DNA of 64,000 bases from an uncultured Anaeroplasmataceae bacterium (GCA_934229535.1 CAKQDS010000007.1:1-64000), one strand, 5' to 3'. Positions 34,512 to 43,372 are shown, counted from the stretch's first letter. Program-made: numbers and translations. Notes: generated from the letters alone by a model not told the origin.

Positions 34512-37500
34512 TTAAGCAAATGTTACAATAATCTTTCCAATATAACCATTACCAGTTACATTTGATTTAATAGTAACAACTCCAGCTTCACTTATTACAT
34601 AATCAAATGATTGATCATATGAACTTGCAGTACCACTAATTGCAGCACCACCATTAACACTAACATCAGCACATACATTTGATTGATAATACATAACAGT
34701 TACAGTGCATGGTCCAGCAACCTCAAATGTTGCAGTTGCATCATTATTAAACTTAATCCAATCGCCATTATTAGCTGAACCTGTAACAGTTAATTTGTTG
34801 AATGTGAAATTAGTATCGTCGAATACAAAATAATTATCACTTGCGTTAGCTTTATCATCTTTAAATGACCAAGTTGTATTTGCTGAAATAGCATTAGAAA
34901 CTGAAGCAACATATTTTACATTAAATTTAGCTTCTTTACCAGCAAATCTTACTACAACCTCATATGTACCCTCAACATCCTTTAAGACATTTGTAGTATC
35001 AATTTCATAATCTGTACTTGCAATTGTTCTTATAGATCCATCTGAATAAGTAGCTTTAACTACCATTTTAGAAAAATCAATATCAGTACCAAGTGCCAAA
35101 TCATCAGTAGGAGCACCGCTTAAAGCAATGCTTTCACAAGTTGCAGCCTCTGGTGCAGCTTGGGTTGTAGAAACAATAATTTTAAATAAATACATTGTTG
35201 CAGTTGCTTCGAATGTTACAGTTGTATCGGTCGCATAATATTGAGCAAAATCATCATATGCTGGTTCAACACCATTTAATGTATAATTATGATATCCAGG
35301 ATATGTCTTAACTGTAACTGTTGTACCAGCTTTAACATCAAAGATAATTTTTCCACCAGCATTAATTTGTGTATCACTTCCTCTTGAAGTAACCTTACCA
35401 GCAGTTCCATCAATTGTTAAATCACCAAGTGTTGTTGTAGTTCCATTACAATCTCCTGTATATTTATATGTTGTACCTGTTGTGCTTTCGCTTCCATCAA
35501 ACATATAATAAACATTAGTATCTAAGGTAATACCACCAATTGTTGGATCCCAAGATGTAGTGTAATTAACTGCGCCATTATAACCTGCACCAAAGATAAC
35601 GCTTAAATCATTATACTTTGCAGCAATTTCAGCATCTGTTATAACAGTTCCACCAGCAACACTTTCTGTAATAGCGCCATCTCCTGTATTATTGTATTCA
35701 GTAAATTTAACTGTTTCCTCTAATACAGAACAGCTCATTGTTACATAACGAGCGCCCTTAACATTTCCAGAGTCATTACCAACAGTAGAAACATGAGCAC
35801 CAATCCTTGAATTCATTACCATAACTGCAGCATAATTACCCCAATTACGACCAATTGCAGTATTATGATTTGCAGTTGTAAATGCATCAGCTGTAAAATC
35901 ACAATCATCAAAAATTGCACCGTATTTTACATAATCTGAGCTTCCTTTATTGCAACCCTTAAATGCTGTAATATAACCACCATCTGTGTTATATTCACTA
36001 GGATTTCCATCAGCACCAAAAGTTTTCACCTTTCCAGAATCAATTGAATGGATTTCACATTTGTTAAAATAAGTAGTATTATTAGTACCAAAGATAAAAT
36101 CAGTTAAACCTTCAATATAAGTATTTGTGATATATTGACGACCAGTAAAGAATTCAACAGTATCTTGATATCCTAATAACTTACAATTATCCATTTTAAA
36201 TTGATCTGATTGAACAAGCAATGCAAGAGCACGATGTTCAGAATAATTGTAACCAAATGCATCATCAAACACATGATAATTATTCCAATAATTTGAAATA
36301 GTTAAATTTTTAATTGTACAACCAATTGCACTATCACGAACTGCTAAAGTTTGAGTTGAATCTGTTACTTGTTCAAATCCAGATTCATCTGCTATTCCAT
36401 ATAATGAATTCCATTCAATCTTTGTTGTTTCCTTATCTTCACCTACAATTGTTAAATAAGGAACTGTAATTTCAACCTTCTCATTGTAAGTGCCAGCAGC
36501 AATATAAAGAAGTTTTTCCTTTGTTTTATAACTTTCATCAAGTTTGCCTAGATAATCTAAAGCTTGTTGAATTGATGTAAATGTATTATATCCTGCATCG
36601 ACACTACCAACAACTCCAGTGTAATTAGGATTAACCTTAACTTGAACAACTTCATTTACAACACTAGGTGTAGCATCGACTACATAAACTTTATAATCAG
36701 CAGTTTTATTAGCACCATTAAGTGTTACTGTTACATGAATTTGATATTCTCCAGCAACTGTATTATCGAATTCAGTTGAATTAATTTCATAATCATTAGC
36801 TGATAATCTGAATTCTTTTGTCTTTGTTCCATCGCTACACTTAATAATAACGTTCAAATAATTGCTATTAAACGCTTCATTCAAATTAAATACTCTTTGA
36901 ACTGTTTGGTTATAATATACACCATTTCCAGCTGCAGAATTTTGAGCTAATTTTTCAGTTGCGTTAAAGCCTAAAGTCTTAATTTCAACAATTTCATAAA
37001 CAATTACATCTATTGTTTGAGCTTCATAATCCTTATATTTTACACTAATTTGATATTTACCAGGTGTGTTCATCATAACCGCACTTGAATCAATTACTAA
37101 ATCACTTGAATCAAGAGCAATTGCCTCGGTTCTACCATTACCAAATACAGCGTTAACTCTCATCTTTGATAAGTCTAGTTGTTGTCCTTCAATAAATTCA
37201 GTTGTTCCTGCATTTGAAATTTCAAATCCTGTCTCACTAGCAACCTCACAAACAGTTGTAAGCTTAGCTGCATAAATGTCAACAGTACCAGAATCACGAT
37301 TTATATTATAAGTTCCTTTTCCTACAGCATAAGAAATCTTAACAACAGGGCTACCAGCAGGATAATCCCATTGTGCATCTCCAGCAGGAATAACAATATC
37401 TGTAACACTTCCATCTGGATTAGTAATTTTAATTGTTCTAGTTTGAACACCTGAAGAACCATTTTGAACATAGAATTCCAAAACTCCTTCTCCTTGTGAT

Positions 37501-38258
37501 TCAACACTTAATAAATTTGAAGTATTACCAACTTTAATAGATTTATTAAATACAATTTGATCAGCGGCATCATCAGGATTAGTCCATGTTTTTGTACGAT
37601 TTCTTACAGTTGTACCTTTAGAGATTATAAATGTTCCATCTGAATAACCCTCAGCGTAGGTTTTAGTCTCTAATGAATCAACACTTAAATTTTTAGTAAC
37701 AACCTCAAAGCCAGTTGGTGCTGTTGTTGGAGCGGTTAGAGCTTCTTTTGTCCATTTTGCATATAAAATAGCATCAGCAGAAAGCTTTGTTCCCGCAACC
37801 GCTGCATTTTCAAAACTATCATCTAAATACCAACCACCAAAAACATATTTTCCACCATAAGGATATGTAACATCTGACATTTGTGGTAATTCGATTGTTT
37901 TTGATTTATAAGCAGCTGGAGCCTCACCATATTTAGAAACGAATGATAAATTAAATTCTTTTTCTTCTTCGCTGCTTGTACTTGGGCTAGAACTACTTGG
38001 ATCTGGTGTAGTTGTAGTGCTTGAGCTTGAGCTACTTGGTTGTGGAGCAGTTGTACTTGAACTGCTAGAGCTACTTGGCTTTGGAGCAGTTGTGCTTGAG
38101 CTTGAGCTACTTGGCTGTGGAGCCACAGTTGTTCCCGAACTTGCTGGTGCTTGAGATTCTACAGGATCCTTCCTACATCCTGTAAGTGACATTGTACTAG
38201 CAATACCAACACCCAAAAGCACTGCTGTACTAAGAACTCTAAGTCCTTTCTTCTTCAT
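34512..38258 (-). CDS. Large multidomain pectinesterase lipoprotein (CE8)
   Basis: 1248 residues. Lipoprotein signal with lipobox LTGC at Cys28, a Ser/Thr/Pro linker (33-100), an InlB/Listeria-Bacteroides-type repeat (about 103-172, ending LYAKW), a region that may bind carbohydrate (about 180-335), two Ig-like Big_4-type modules (about 342-422 and 425-528), the pectinesterase beta-helix (about 540-900), a further Ig-like module near 1020-1110 and paired C-terminal beta-sandwich segments. Catalytic residues are visible: Q698-D699 in GYQDTVEF, D720 in TDFIFG, and R804 in IGRNW. It removes methyl groups from pectin outside the cell. AAAGGAG lies 11 bases upstream. The promoter carries two cre-like sites. 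No pectate lyase is in the window. Confidence 0.9.
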   Translation of the reverse strand: MKKKGLRVLSTAVLLGVGIASTMSLTGCRKDPVESQAPASSGTTVAPQPSSSSSSTTAPKPSSSSSSSTTAPQPSSSSSSTTTTPDPSSSSPSTSSEEEKEFNLSFVSKYGEAPAAYKSKTIELPQMSDVTYPYGGKYVFGGWYLDDSFENAAVAGTKLSADAILYAKWTKEALTAPTTAPTGFEVVTKNLSVDSLETKTYAEGYSDGTFIISKGTTVRNRTKTWTNPDDAADQIVFNKSIKVGNTSNLLSVESQGEGVLEFYVQNGSSGVQTRTIKITNPDGSVTDIVIPAGDAQWDYPAGSPVVKISYAVGKGTYNINRDSGTVDIYAAKLTTVCEVASETGFEISNAGTTEFIEGQQLDLSKMRVNAVFGNGRTEAIALDSSDLVIDSSAVMMNTPGKYQISVKYKDYEAQTIDVIVYEIVEIKTLGFNATEKLAQNSAAGNGVYYNQTVQRVFNLNEAFNSNYLNVIIKCSDGTKTKEFRLSANDYEINSTEFDNTVAGEYQIHVTVTLNGANKTADYKVYVVDATPSVVNEVVQVKVNPNYTGVVGSVDAGYNTFTSIQQALDYLGKLDESYKTKEKLLYIAAGTYNEKVEITVPYLTIVGEDKETTKIEWNSLYGIADESGFEQVTDSTQTLAVRDSAIGCTIKNLTISNYWNNYHVFDDAFGYNYSEHRALALLVQSDQFKMDNCKLLGYQDTVEFFTGRQYITNTYIEGLTDFIFGTNNTTYFNKCEIHSIDSGKVKTFGADGNPSEYNTDGGYITAFKGCNKGSSDYVKYGAIFDDCDFTADAFTTANHNTAIGRNWGNYAAVMVMNSRIGAHVSTVGNDSGNVKGARYVTMSCSVLEETVKFTEYNNTGDGAITESVAGGTVITDAEIAAKYNDLSVIFGAGYNGAVNYTTSWDPTIGGITLDTNVYYMFDGSESTTGTTYKYTGDCNGTTTTLGDLTIDGTAGKVTSRGSDTQINAGGKIIFDVKAGTTVTVKTYPGYHNYTLNGVEPAYDDFAQYYATDTTVTFEATATMYLFKIIVSTTQAAPEAATCESIALSGAPTDDLALGTDIDFSKMVVKATYSDGSIRTIASTDYEIDTTNVLKDVEGTYEVVVRFAGKEAKFNVKYVASVSNAISANTTWSFKDDKANASDNYFVFDDTNFTFNKLTVTGSANNGDWIKFNNDATATFEVAGPCTVTVMYYQSNVCADVSVNGGAAISGTASSYDQSFDYVISEAGVVTIKSNVTGNGYIGKIIVTFA
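37980..38130 (-). repeat. Tandem Ser-rich linker repeat inside the pectinesterase gene
   Basis: About three imperfect copies of a unit of roughly 55-66 bases encoding S-rich stretches split by TTAPxP. This is a flexible linker between the lipid anchor and the first domain; repeat number may vary between strains. Confidence 0.7.
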
Positions 38259-38311
38259 CTTTTCTTTTTCTCCTTTTCATTTTGAAGTGCAAACCTCATA
38301 AACATATAACA

Positions 38312-38349
38312 ATTATAACAACGTTTTCATTTCTTTGCAAGTGCTTTCA
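38312..38349 (-). promoter_or_regulatory. Pectinesterase promoter with two cre-like sites
   Basis: On minus TTGCAA (38335-38340), 17 bases, TATAAT (38312-38317). Two sequences resemble the CcpA site TGWAANCGNTNWCA: TGAAAACGTTGTTA on minus (38316-38329), one mismatch, lying over the spacer and -10; and TGAAAGCACTTGCA on minus (38336-38349), over the -35. Both would block RNA polymerase when sugars are plentiful. Confidence 0.65.
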
Positions 38350-38373
38350 CATAAATATCACATAAATATCACA
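38350..38373. repeat. Short direct repeat upstream of the pectinesterase promoter
   Basis: Two adjacent 11-base copies of ATAAATATCAC. It lies just upstream of the -35 and could be an activator site or chance in AT-rich DNA. Confidence 0.4.
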
Positions 38374-38401
38374 CAAGGTATATTTTTTTACTTTTTTTAA
38401 T

Positions 38402-38434
38402 AAAAAAAGAGTAATTAGCGTTTCCTAATTACTC
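38402..38434 (-). terminator. Terminator of rsmH
   Basis: GAGTAATTAG (38409-38418) and CTAATTACTC (38425-38434) form a 10-bp stem with a run of seven T after it on minus; it includes the end of rsmH. Confidence 0.85.
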
Positions 38435-39338
38435 TCATCTTAGCGCTATGAGCACGATTATTTTCTATTAATTCCTCTTCACTTGGTAAAATAGGCTTTT
38501 TAGTAATAAGCTCAAATGGAGCTTCCTCTGTAATAACAATTGGTAATCCTTCAGGAATATCAAGAGTTGATGCTTCCTTGAAAACTGTTTTACAAATTCT
38601 ATCCTCTAAGGAATGAAATGTTATAACAACTGCCCTACCATCACTATTAAGCATTTCAAGTGCATCCTTTATTGATACCTCGAATACTCTTAATTCATCA
38701 TTAACTGCTATTCTTAAAGCTTGAAAGGTTTGCTTAGCAGGATGTCCTTTTTGTCTTAAAACCTTAGCTGGAAGGCTTTTTTTGATAACATCAACAAGCT
38801 CAAAGGTCGTTTCAATCGGCTTTATCGCTCTTTCTTTTTCAATTCCTCTTGCTATTTGCTTAGCAAATGTCTCTTCACCATAACGATATAGAATTTTAAC
38901 AATTTCTTCATAGGGATATTCATTAACTATTGTTCTTGCATTTAATTCTTGGCTTTGATTCATTCGCATATCAAGAGGTGCATCATATTTATAAGAAAAG
39001 CCTCTTTCAGGTATATCAAATTGAAATGATGATACACCTAAATCATAAATTATTCCATCAATTTTCTCGATACCAAGCTTATTTAATTCACTTTTCAAAT
39101 TGACAAAATTACTATGAACAAAGGTATAATTACTACCTATAGCATCTAATCTTGGCTTAGTTTTAGAAAATGCAAATTCATCCTGGTCAAAGCAATATAA
39201 ATGACCTGTAGTGAGTTTACCTAAAATAAGGGAGCTATGCCCACCACCACCTGTAGTCGCATCAACATAAATTCCATCATTTTTAATTTTTAAGTTTTCA
39301 ACTGCTTCCTCTAATAGGACACTTTTATGAATTAACAT
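38415..39338 (-). CDS. rsmH: 16S rRNA (cytosine1402-N4)-methyltransferase
   Basis: 307 residues. Motifs include [13 protein letters not shown] at the N-terminus, the SAM site [62 protein letters not shown] and [12 protein letters not shown]. It methylates C1402 in the decoding site. The usual mraZ-rsmH-ftsL-pbp cell-wall cluster is not around it; here it stands alone between rpmF and the pectinesterase. AGAGGTGG precedes the ATG. Confidence 0.97.
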   Translation of the reverse strand: MLIHKSVLLEEAVENLKIKNDGIYVDATTGGGGHSSLILGKLTTGHLYCFDQDEFAFSKTKPRLDAIGSNYTFVHSNFVNLKSELNKLGIEKIDGIIYDLGVSSFQFDIPERGFSYKYDAPLDMRMNQSQELNARTIVNEYPYEEIVKILYRYGEETFAKQIARGIEKERAIKPIETTFELVDVIKKSLPAKVLRQKGHPAKQTFQALRIAVNDELRVFEVSIKDALEMLNSDGRAVVITFHSLEDRICKTVFKEASTLDIPEGLPIVITEEAPFELITKKPILPSEEELIENNRAHSAKMRVIRKR

Positions 39339-39364
39339 ATTCCACCTCTTTATCTATATATAGA

Positions 39365-39389
39365 AAATAGACGCCCAAAGCGTCTATTT
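39365..39389 (-). terminator. Terminator of yceD-rpmF
   Basis: AAATAGACGC and GCGTCTATTT form a perfect 10-bp stem with loop CCAAA; it ends the rpmF transcript. Confidence 0.85.
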
Positions 39390-39402
39390 CTATGAGTTAT
39401 TC

Positions 39403-39594
39403 TTACTTAGTTTCTTCTTTCTTTAAAGAAACAACTTGCTTTCCTTTATAATATCCACAATTTCCACAAACACGGTGAGCTAAAGTTAATTCACCACAGT
39501 TAGGACATGTGATCATTCCAGGAACATTCAAAGCTTGATGAGAACGTCTCATTCCCTTCTTCATCTTAGAGACTCTACGAAAAGGTACTGCCAT
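39403..39594 (-). CDS. rpmF: 50S ribosomal protein L32
   Basis: 63 residues: [20 protein letters not shown] start and a zinc ribbon CPNC with CGNC, so the zinc-binding (C+) form. GGAGGTG lies before the ATG. It follows yceD by 12 bases, the conserved pair. Confidence 0.98.
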   Translation of the reverse strand: MAVPFRRVSKMKKGMRRSHQALNVPGMITCPNCGELTLAHRVCGNCGYYKGKQVVSLKKEETK

Positions 39595-39606
39595 TTGTTA
39601 CACCTC

Positions 39607-40053
39607 CTACAATAAATCCTTTAAGTTGGCAAAAGCTGGATTCACATATTCTTCTTCATCTGAAATTTCATCTTCAAATTCTTCGTCATCGATTTTCATT
39701 GGCTTATTTAGAAGTATATTCATTATTACTGCTTCCTTAGTATCAAGCGTTTGACCTTCGATAAGAAAAGAATCATCATTATATTCATATTTAGAAAATA
39801 TTTCACTAGATTCTACCTTAAAATGCTTTTGATAACCTTTAAGACTAACTGGTCCTTCTAAAACCAAATCTATTTCAATCTCCATATGCACTAAATATGT
39901 ATCATTATCAATTCTTGAAAATTCATAATCAACACTTGCAGGTGAAGATGATAATATATCCTCAAGACCATTCAAATCAGCTGATAAATCTAATTCTTCA
40001 GATACCTTATAAGGAAATTTAAGTTTTAATAATTGGCCAAGTGTTAGCTTCAT
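39607..40053 (-). CDS. YceD/DUF177 family protein
   Basis: 148 residues from the ATG at 40053, where GAGGTGAT lies four bases upstream; the GTG at 40062 is inside that site. DUF177 proteins lie next to rpmF in most bacteria and in some organisms take part in 23S rRNA accumulation. The pattern LSADLNGLEDILSS, LEGPVSLKGYQKHF, DDEEFEDEISDEEEYVNPAFANLKDLL with an acidic C-terminus is typical. Confidence 0.88.
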   Translation of the reverse strand: MKLTLGQLLKLKFPYKVSEELDLSADLNGLEDILSSSPASVDYEFSRIDNDTYLVHMEIEIDLVLEGPVSLKGYQKHFKVESSEIFSKYEYNDDSFLIEGQTLDTKEAVIMNILLNKPMKIDDEEFEDEISDEEEYVNPAFANLKDLL

Positions 40054-40111
40054 AAAAATCACCTCAGCTCTACAATTATACTATTTTTTCAATATCAAGT
40101 CAAGAATTTTT

Positions 40112-41323
40112 TTAATGATTAAGGCACCAGCTACAATTATTACATCTTTTATTACTATTTTCACCAAAATATGCTAATAATTTATGACGAAGGCACCCGC
40201 GACCGAGACAAAAGCTAACTACATTATTAAGCTTGTCCTTTCTATTTTCCTTTTCCTTTAAAAATGTTTGCCTGTCAATACTATTTTCTTTAAAGCCATA
40301 AATAAAATGAAGCCCAATTTTTACATCCTCTAGTGTCCATAAAACTATTCCTTCACCATATTTATTATCTCTTGAGCATCTTCCAATCATTTGCGATAAA
40401 TCCTCAAGAGATGAGGGAATATTATATAAAATTACATAACGAATATCTGGTATATCAATACCAAGACCAAAGGAAATAGTTGCAACCATTATTTTTGTTT
40501 TTCCACTAACATATTCATTTTGATTTTTAGTCTTTTCTTCTCCCTCCATTCCCCCATGATAAATACTACACAAAAAGCCTAATTCCTTTAGTTTTCCATA
40601 CAAAAGTTCACATATTGCCCTTGTTGATGTATAAATTATTCCTCTTTCATTGTGATTTGAAATATATTCGTTTAAATACTTTATTTTATCCTTAATCTTA
40701 ACAATTCCATAATATAAATTAGGACGATCAAAGCTATTCTTAAAGATTTTAGGATTCTCCATTTTACATATTTTGATAATATCTTTAATTGTTTCTTCTC
40801 TTGCTGTAGCTGTTAAGGCTGCTACTACCGGTCTATTTTTTAATAAATCAATAAATTCATCTATTTTATCATATGCCATACGAAAGCCATATCTACCTAT
40901 CACACTATGTGATTCATCAAGGCATAGCATACTTACCTTCTTATTACCTATTAAGCTAATAAATCTTTTATTTTGTAATCGTTCTGGAGAAGCATAAATG
41001 ATTTTCACTAAACCCTTATCAATTTCCTCATAAACATTATTTTGTTCATCCTGTTCCATCAAGGAATTTAAATATCTAGCCTTAATATTAAGCTTATTTA
41101 AATTATTTACCTGATCAACCATCAAGCTAATTAATGGTGTAACAATAATACTTATCCCCTCTAGCATTAATGCAGGAACCTGATAAATAATTGATTTGCC
41201 TCCACCAGTAGCTAACAAAACTATTGTATCATTGTTATTTAAAATTGAATCAATTGCTTCTCTTTGAATTCCTCTAAAGCTATCATAACCAAAATATTTT
41301 TTTAAAATTTCTTCCTTCGTCAT
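40112..41323 (-). CDS. Short RecQ-family DNA helicase
   Basis: 403 residues. Both RecA-like helicase domains are present: Walker A ATGGGKS (K43), a DESH box at 136-139 where RecQ normally has DEAH, TATARE, and SQMIGRCSRDNK. A Cys cluster at the C-terminus (CLGRGCLRHKLLAYFGE, CNNCSWC) matches the RecQ zinc-binding part. The winged helix and HRDC domains of full RecQ (about 590 residues) are missing, so it is a minimal RecQ-like helicase. GGTGAT precedes the ATG. No partner gene is evident. Confidence 0.88.
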   Translation of the reverse strand: MTKEEILKKYFGYDSFRGIQREAIDSILNNNDTIVLLATGGGKSIIYQVPALMLEGISIIVTPLISLMVDQVNNLNKLNIKARYLNSLMEQDEQNNVYEEIDKGLVKIIYASPERLQNKRFISLIGNKKVSMLCLDESHSVIGRYGFRMAYDKIDEFIDLLKNRPVVAALTATAREETIKDIIKICKMENPKIFKNSFDRPNLYYGIVKIKDKIKYLNEYISNHNERGIIYTSTRAICELLYGKLKELGFLCSIYHGGMEGEEKTKNQNEYVSGKTKIMVATISFGLGIDIPDIRYVILYNIPSSLEDLSQMIGRCSRDNKYGEGIVLWTLEDVKIGLHFIYGFKENSIDRQTFLKEKENRKDKLNNVVSFCLGRGCLRHKLLAYFGENSNKRCNNCSWCLNH

Positions 41324-41406
41324 TATATCACCATTTTAAATAATACACTTTAATAGTCAAAAATACTAAAATTTACACATAAATGAATAGTATGTTTTAC
41401 TTTTTC

Positions 41407-41435
41407 TTGCTATAGCACTTATATTTTGATATAAT
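41407..41435 (+). promoter_or_regulatory. Promoter of the GT2 gene
   Basis: TTGCTA (41407-41412), 17 bases, TATAAT (41430-41435), about 33 bases before the start codon at 41469. Confidence 0.75.
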
Positions 41436-41468
41436 AATTCTATAAACAAGATGATAGGAAGTATATTT

Positions 41469-42734
41469 ATGTTTGACATATTTAAATATTTTGAGCTTGC
41501 TGCCATTATTATTTTTGGCATTGGCTTTATCTTTTTGCTATTTATGCTTTTTCACTTTATTCATGGCTATAATAAAAAACTAATTATTCCCCATAGTGAT
41601 AAAAAAGCTAAATTCGCTATTATTATTCCCGCCAGAGATGAATCAAAGGTAATTGAAGCAAACCTAACGCATATTGTAAACGCCAATTACCCAATGGATT
41701 TGATTGATATTTATTTAATATTAGAAAAAAAAGACGACCCTACAATTGAGATAAGTAAAAAATATCCTAATACTCATATATTCTTTAGAACTAATTTAAA
41801 TAATGTAGGTAAAGGATATGCTTTAGATGAATGTCTAAAGCATATCTATACAAATAATGATATTTATGATGCTTTTATCATTTTAGATGCCGACAATGTA
41901 ATTTCTAAGAATTTCATTGAAAGACTAAATGATGCCTATCAAGCAGGTTATGATATTGCATGTGGCAAAAGAGATAATAAGGATTGGAATGCATCAACTG
42001 TTTGTGGAGCTTCTGCCTTAACTTTTTCAATAATTAATACTATTCAAAATAAACCAAAGGCTAACCTTGGAATGCAGGTTTTACTTTCTGGTACCGGCTT
42101 CTTCTTTAAAAGTAGTATTTTAAGAAAGTATTGTGGTTGGCCATTTCACACCTTAACAGAGGATTATGAATTAACAAATTATTCAATAATCAATCATTTA
42201 AAATCCACATATGTTGATGATGCAATCTACTATGATGAACAACCTTTAAAGCTTCATCAGTCCATTGTCCAAAGAACTCGTTGGATAAAGGGTTATTTTA
42301 AGGTTAGAGCAATGTATGATAAGAAAAAGGTTAAAGCCCTAAAAGAAAATAAACATAAAACCTCCAATTCCTTTGCTCAGGTTATAGGAGCAATTCCTAT
42401 GTTTGTTATAGCATTTGACTTGATTTATTATTTACTTCTTCTCATTATTTGCTTAATTACAAGCCTATTTATAGAAAGAAATACATCTCTTTATTATTTA
42501 TATCGTTTAATTGGTGTATTTGGTGGACTTTATATACTAGCAGTAATATTTACAGCAATTTTATTCTTCCTTGAAAGAAAAACAATAAAAATTAAAAAAT
42601 GGAACAAATTTAAAGTAACGTTGTTCCATCCAATATTTTTATTAACATATATTAATGCGGCAATAAGAGCTATATTTACCAAAAGCTCTTGGGATCGCAT
42701 TGATCATACAATTAATACTGATATCTCAAATTAG
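41469..42734 (+). CDS. Membrane glycosyltransferase family 2 (processive type)
   Basis: 421 residues from the ATG at 41469, with AGGAAG seven bases upstream; an ATG at 41451 has no ribosome site. One N-terminal and about three C-terminal membrane segments surround a GT-A domain with IIIPARDE, the metal motif LDADN, TEDYEL and QRTRWIKGY (QxxRW), the set found in processive synthases such as hyaluronan, cellulose and PNAG synthases. The polymer and donor sugar cannot be read. It is a single-gene unit with its own promoter and terminator on the plus strand. Confidence 0.88.
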   Translation: MFDIFKYFELAAIIIFGIGFIFLLFMLFHFIHGYNKKLIIPHSDKKAKFAIIIPARDESKVIEANLTHIVNANYPMDLIDIYLILEKKDDPTIEISKKYPNTHIFFRTNLNNVGKGYALDECLKHIYTNNDIYDAFIILDADNVISKNFIERLNDAYQAGYDIACGKRDNKDWNASTVCGASALTFSIINTIQNKPKANLGMQVLLSGTGFFFKSSILRKYCGWPFHTLTEDYELTNYSIINHLKSTYVDDAIYYDEQPLKLHQSIVQRTRWIKGYFKVRAMYDKKKVKALKENKHKTSNSFAQVIGAIPMFVIAFDLIYYLLLLIICLITSLFIERNTSLYYLYRLIGVFGGLYILAVIFTAILFFLERKTIKIKKWNKFKVTLFHPIFLLTYINAAIRAIFTKSSWDRIDHTINTDISN

Positions 42735-42748
42735 AGATATCTTTTTTT
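42720..42748. terminator. Terminator shared by GT2 and ybaK
   Basis: GATATCTC (42720-42727) and GAGATATC (42734-42741) with six-base loop and seven T on plus. It overlaps the GT2 stop codon and lies at the end of the convergent ybaK. Confidence 0.85.
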
Positions 42749-43217
42749 ATTCACAAATTTGTGCAAAAAGGAAGCTAAATGGCTTTAAGTCATTAGGATT
42801 AAGTTCAACCTGGTAGCCTATCTTTCCAGCTGAAAAAATAATATTTTCATAATTTAAAGCACTATTATCAAAAACTGTTTTAAAGTTCTTTTTCATACCA
42901 ATTGGTGAACAGCCCCCACGAATATAACCAGTAATTGCAAGTAGTTCCTTAACATGAATCATTTCAACACTTTTTTCACCAACTACCTTTGCACAGGCCT
43001 TTAAATCTAAATTTTTATTAACTGGAATGTCAAAAACATAATAATGCTTACTTTTACCTAAACAAACAAGAGTTTTAAAAACTCGATTAGGATCCTGATT
43101 TAATAAAGAAGCTACTTCACTTCCCTCTACACATACTCCCTCTTCATGCGGATATTCATGCATTTTATATTTAATTTTTTTCTGATCAAGTATTCTCATA
43201 ACATTAGTTTTATCCAT
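42747..43217 (-). CDS. ybaK: Cys-tRNA(Pro)/Cys-tRNA(Cys) deacylase YbaK
   Basis: 156 residues of the YbaK/EbsC editing-domain family. The pattern YPHEEGVCVEGSEVASLL, VFKTLVCLGKSKHYYVFDIPV, GYIRGGCSPIGMKK, FSAGKIGYQVELNPNDL is diagnostic, including the Lys in VFKTLV needed for catalysis. It hydrolyses Cys mischarged on tRNA-Pro. GAGGTATT precedes the ATG. A TGTAAA-N6-TTTACA palindrome lies 16 bases upstream of the start. Confidence 0.93.
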   Translation of the reverse strand: MDKTNVMRILDQKKIKYKMHEYPHEEGVCVEGSEVASLLNQDPNRVFKTLVCLGKSKHYYVFDIPVNKNLDLKACAKVVGEKSVEMIHVKELLAITGYIRGGCSPIGMKKNFKTVFDNSALNYENIIFSAGKIGYQVELNPNDLKPFSFLFAQICE

Positions 43218-43233
43218 TTTAATACCTCAAAAA

Positions 43234-43251
43234 TGTAAATGACACTTTACA
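43234..43251. promoter_or_regulatory. Palindrome TGTAAA-N6-TTTACA (possible CcpA site)
   Basis: A perfect inverted repeat between ybaK and a plus-strand promoter whose -35 box (TTTACA) is the right half of the palindrome. A bound repressor would therefore block that promoter. Confidence 0.45.
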
Positions 43252-43274
43252 TACTTTCCTATCTATGATACAAT
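43246..43274 (+). promoter_or_regulatory. Promoter of a possible small RNA
   Basis: TTTACA (43246-43251), 17 bases, TACAAT (43269-43274) on plus. No open reading frame follows before a terminator 30-50 bases downstream. Confidence 0.5.
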
Positions 43275-43280
43275 ATAAAT

Positions 43281-43326
43281 ATAGAGACTCCTTCTCCTTT
43301 TAGAAAAGCAAATGCTTTTCTTTTTC
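43281..43326 (+). ncRNA. Possible very short RNA with CU-rich stretch
   Basis: Between the promoter above and a hairpin with a T run (GAAAAGC 43303-43309, GCTTTTC 43314-43320, then TTTTTC) lies about 45 bases with CTCCTTCTCC, complementary to Shine-Dalgarno sequences. The combination of promoter, anti-SD stretch and terminator is what small trans-acting RNAs of Firmicutes look like, but the size is unusually small and nothing has been shown. Confidence 0.3.
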
Positions 43327-43328
43327 TT
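43303..43328 (+). terminator. Plus-strand terminator
   Basis: GAAAAGC/GCTTTTC 7-bp stem with AAAT loop followed by TTTTTCTTTT on plus. Confidence 0.7.
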
Positions 43329-43336
43329 TTATTTAA

Positions 43337-43363
43337 AAAGCTCCTACCAATTAAAATAGGAGC
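43337..43363 (-). terminator. Terminator of the pyr operon
   Basis: GCTCCTA (43340-43346) pairs with TAGGAGC (43357-43363); on minus TTTTT follows. It lies directly after pyrE. Confidence 0.85.
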
Positions 43364-43372
43364 ATTTTTTTA

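Noticed and set aside
37322..37507. 61-residue frame inside the pectinesterase gene
   Set aside because: It lies on the same strand in another frame within a clear coding domain and has no ribosome site.
37980..38130. CRISPR-like repeat array
   Set aside because: The repeats are in frame, encode a Ser/Thr/Pro linker and vary in length; there are no spacers and no cas genes.
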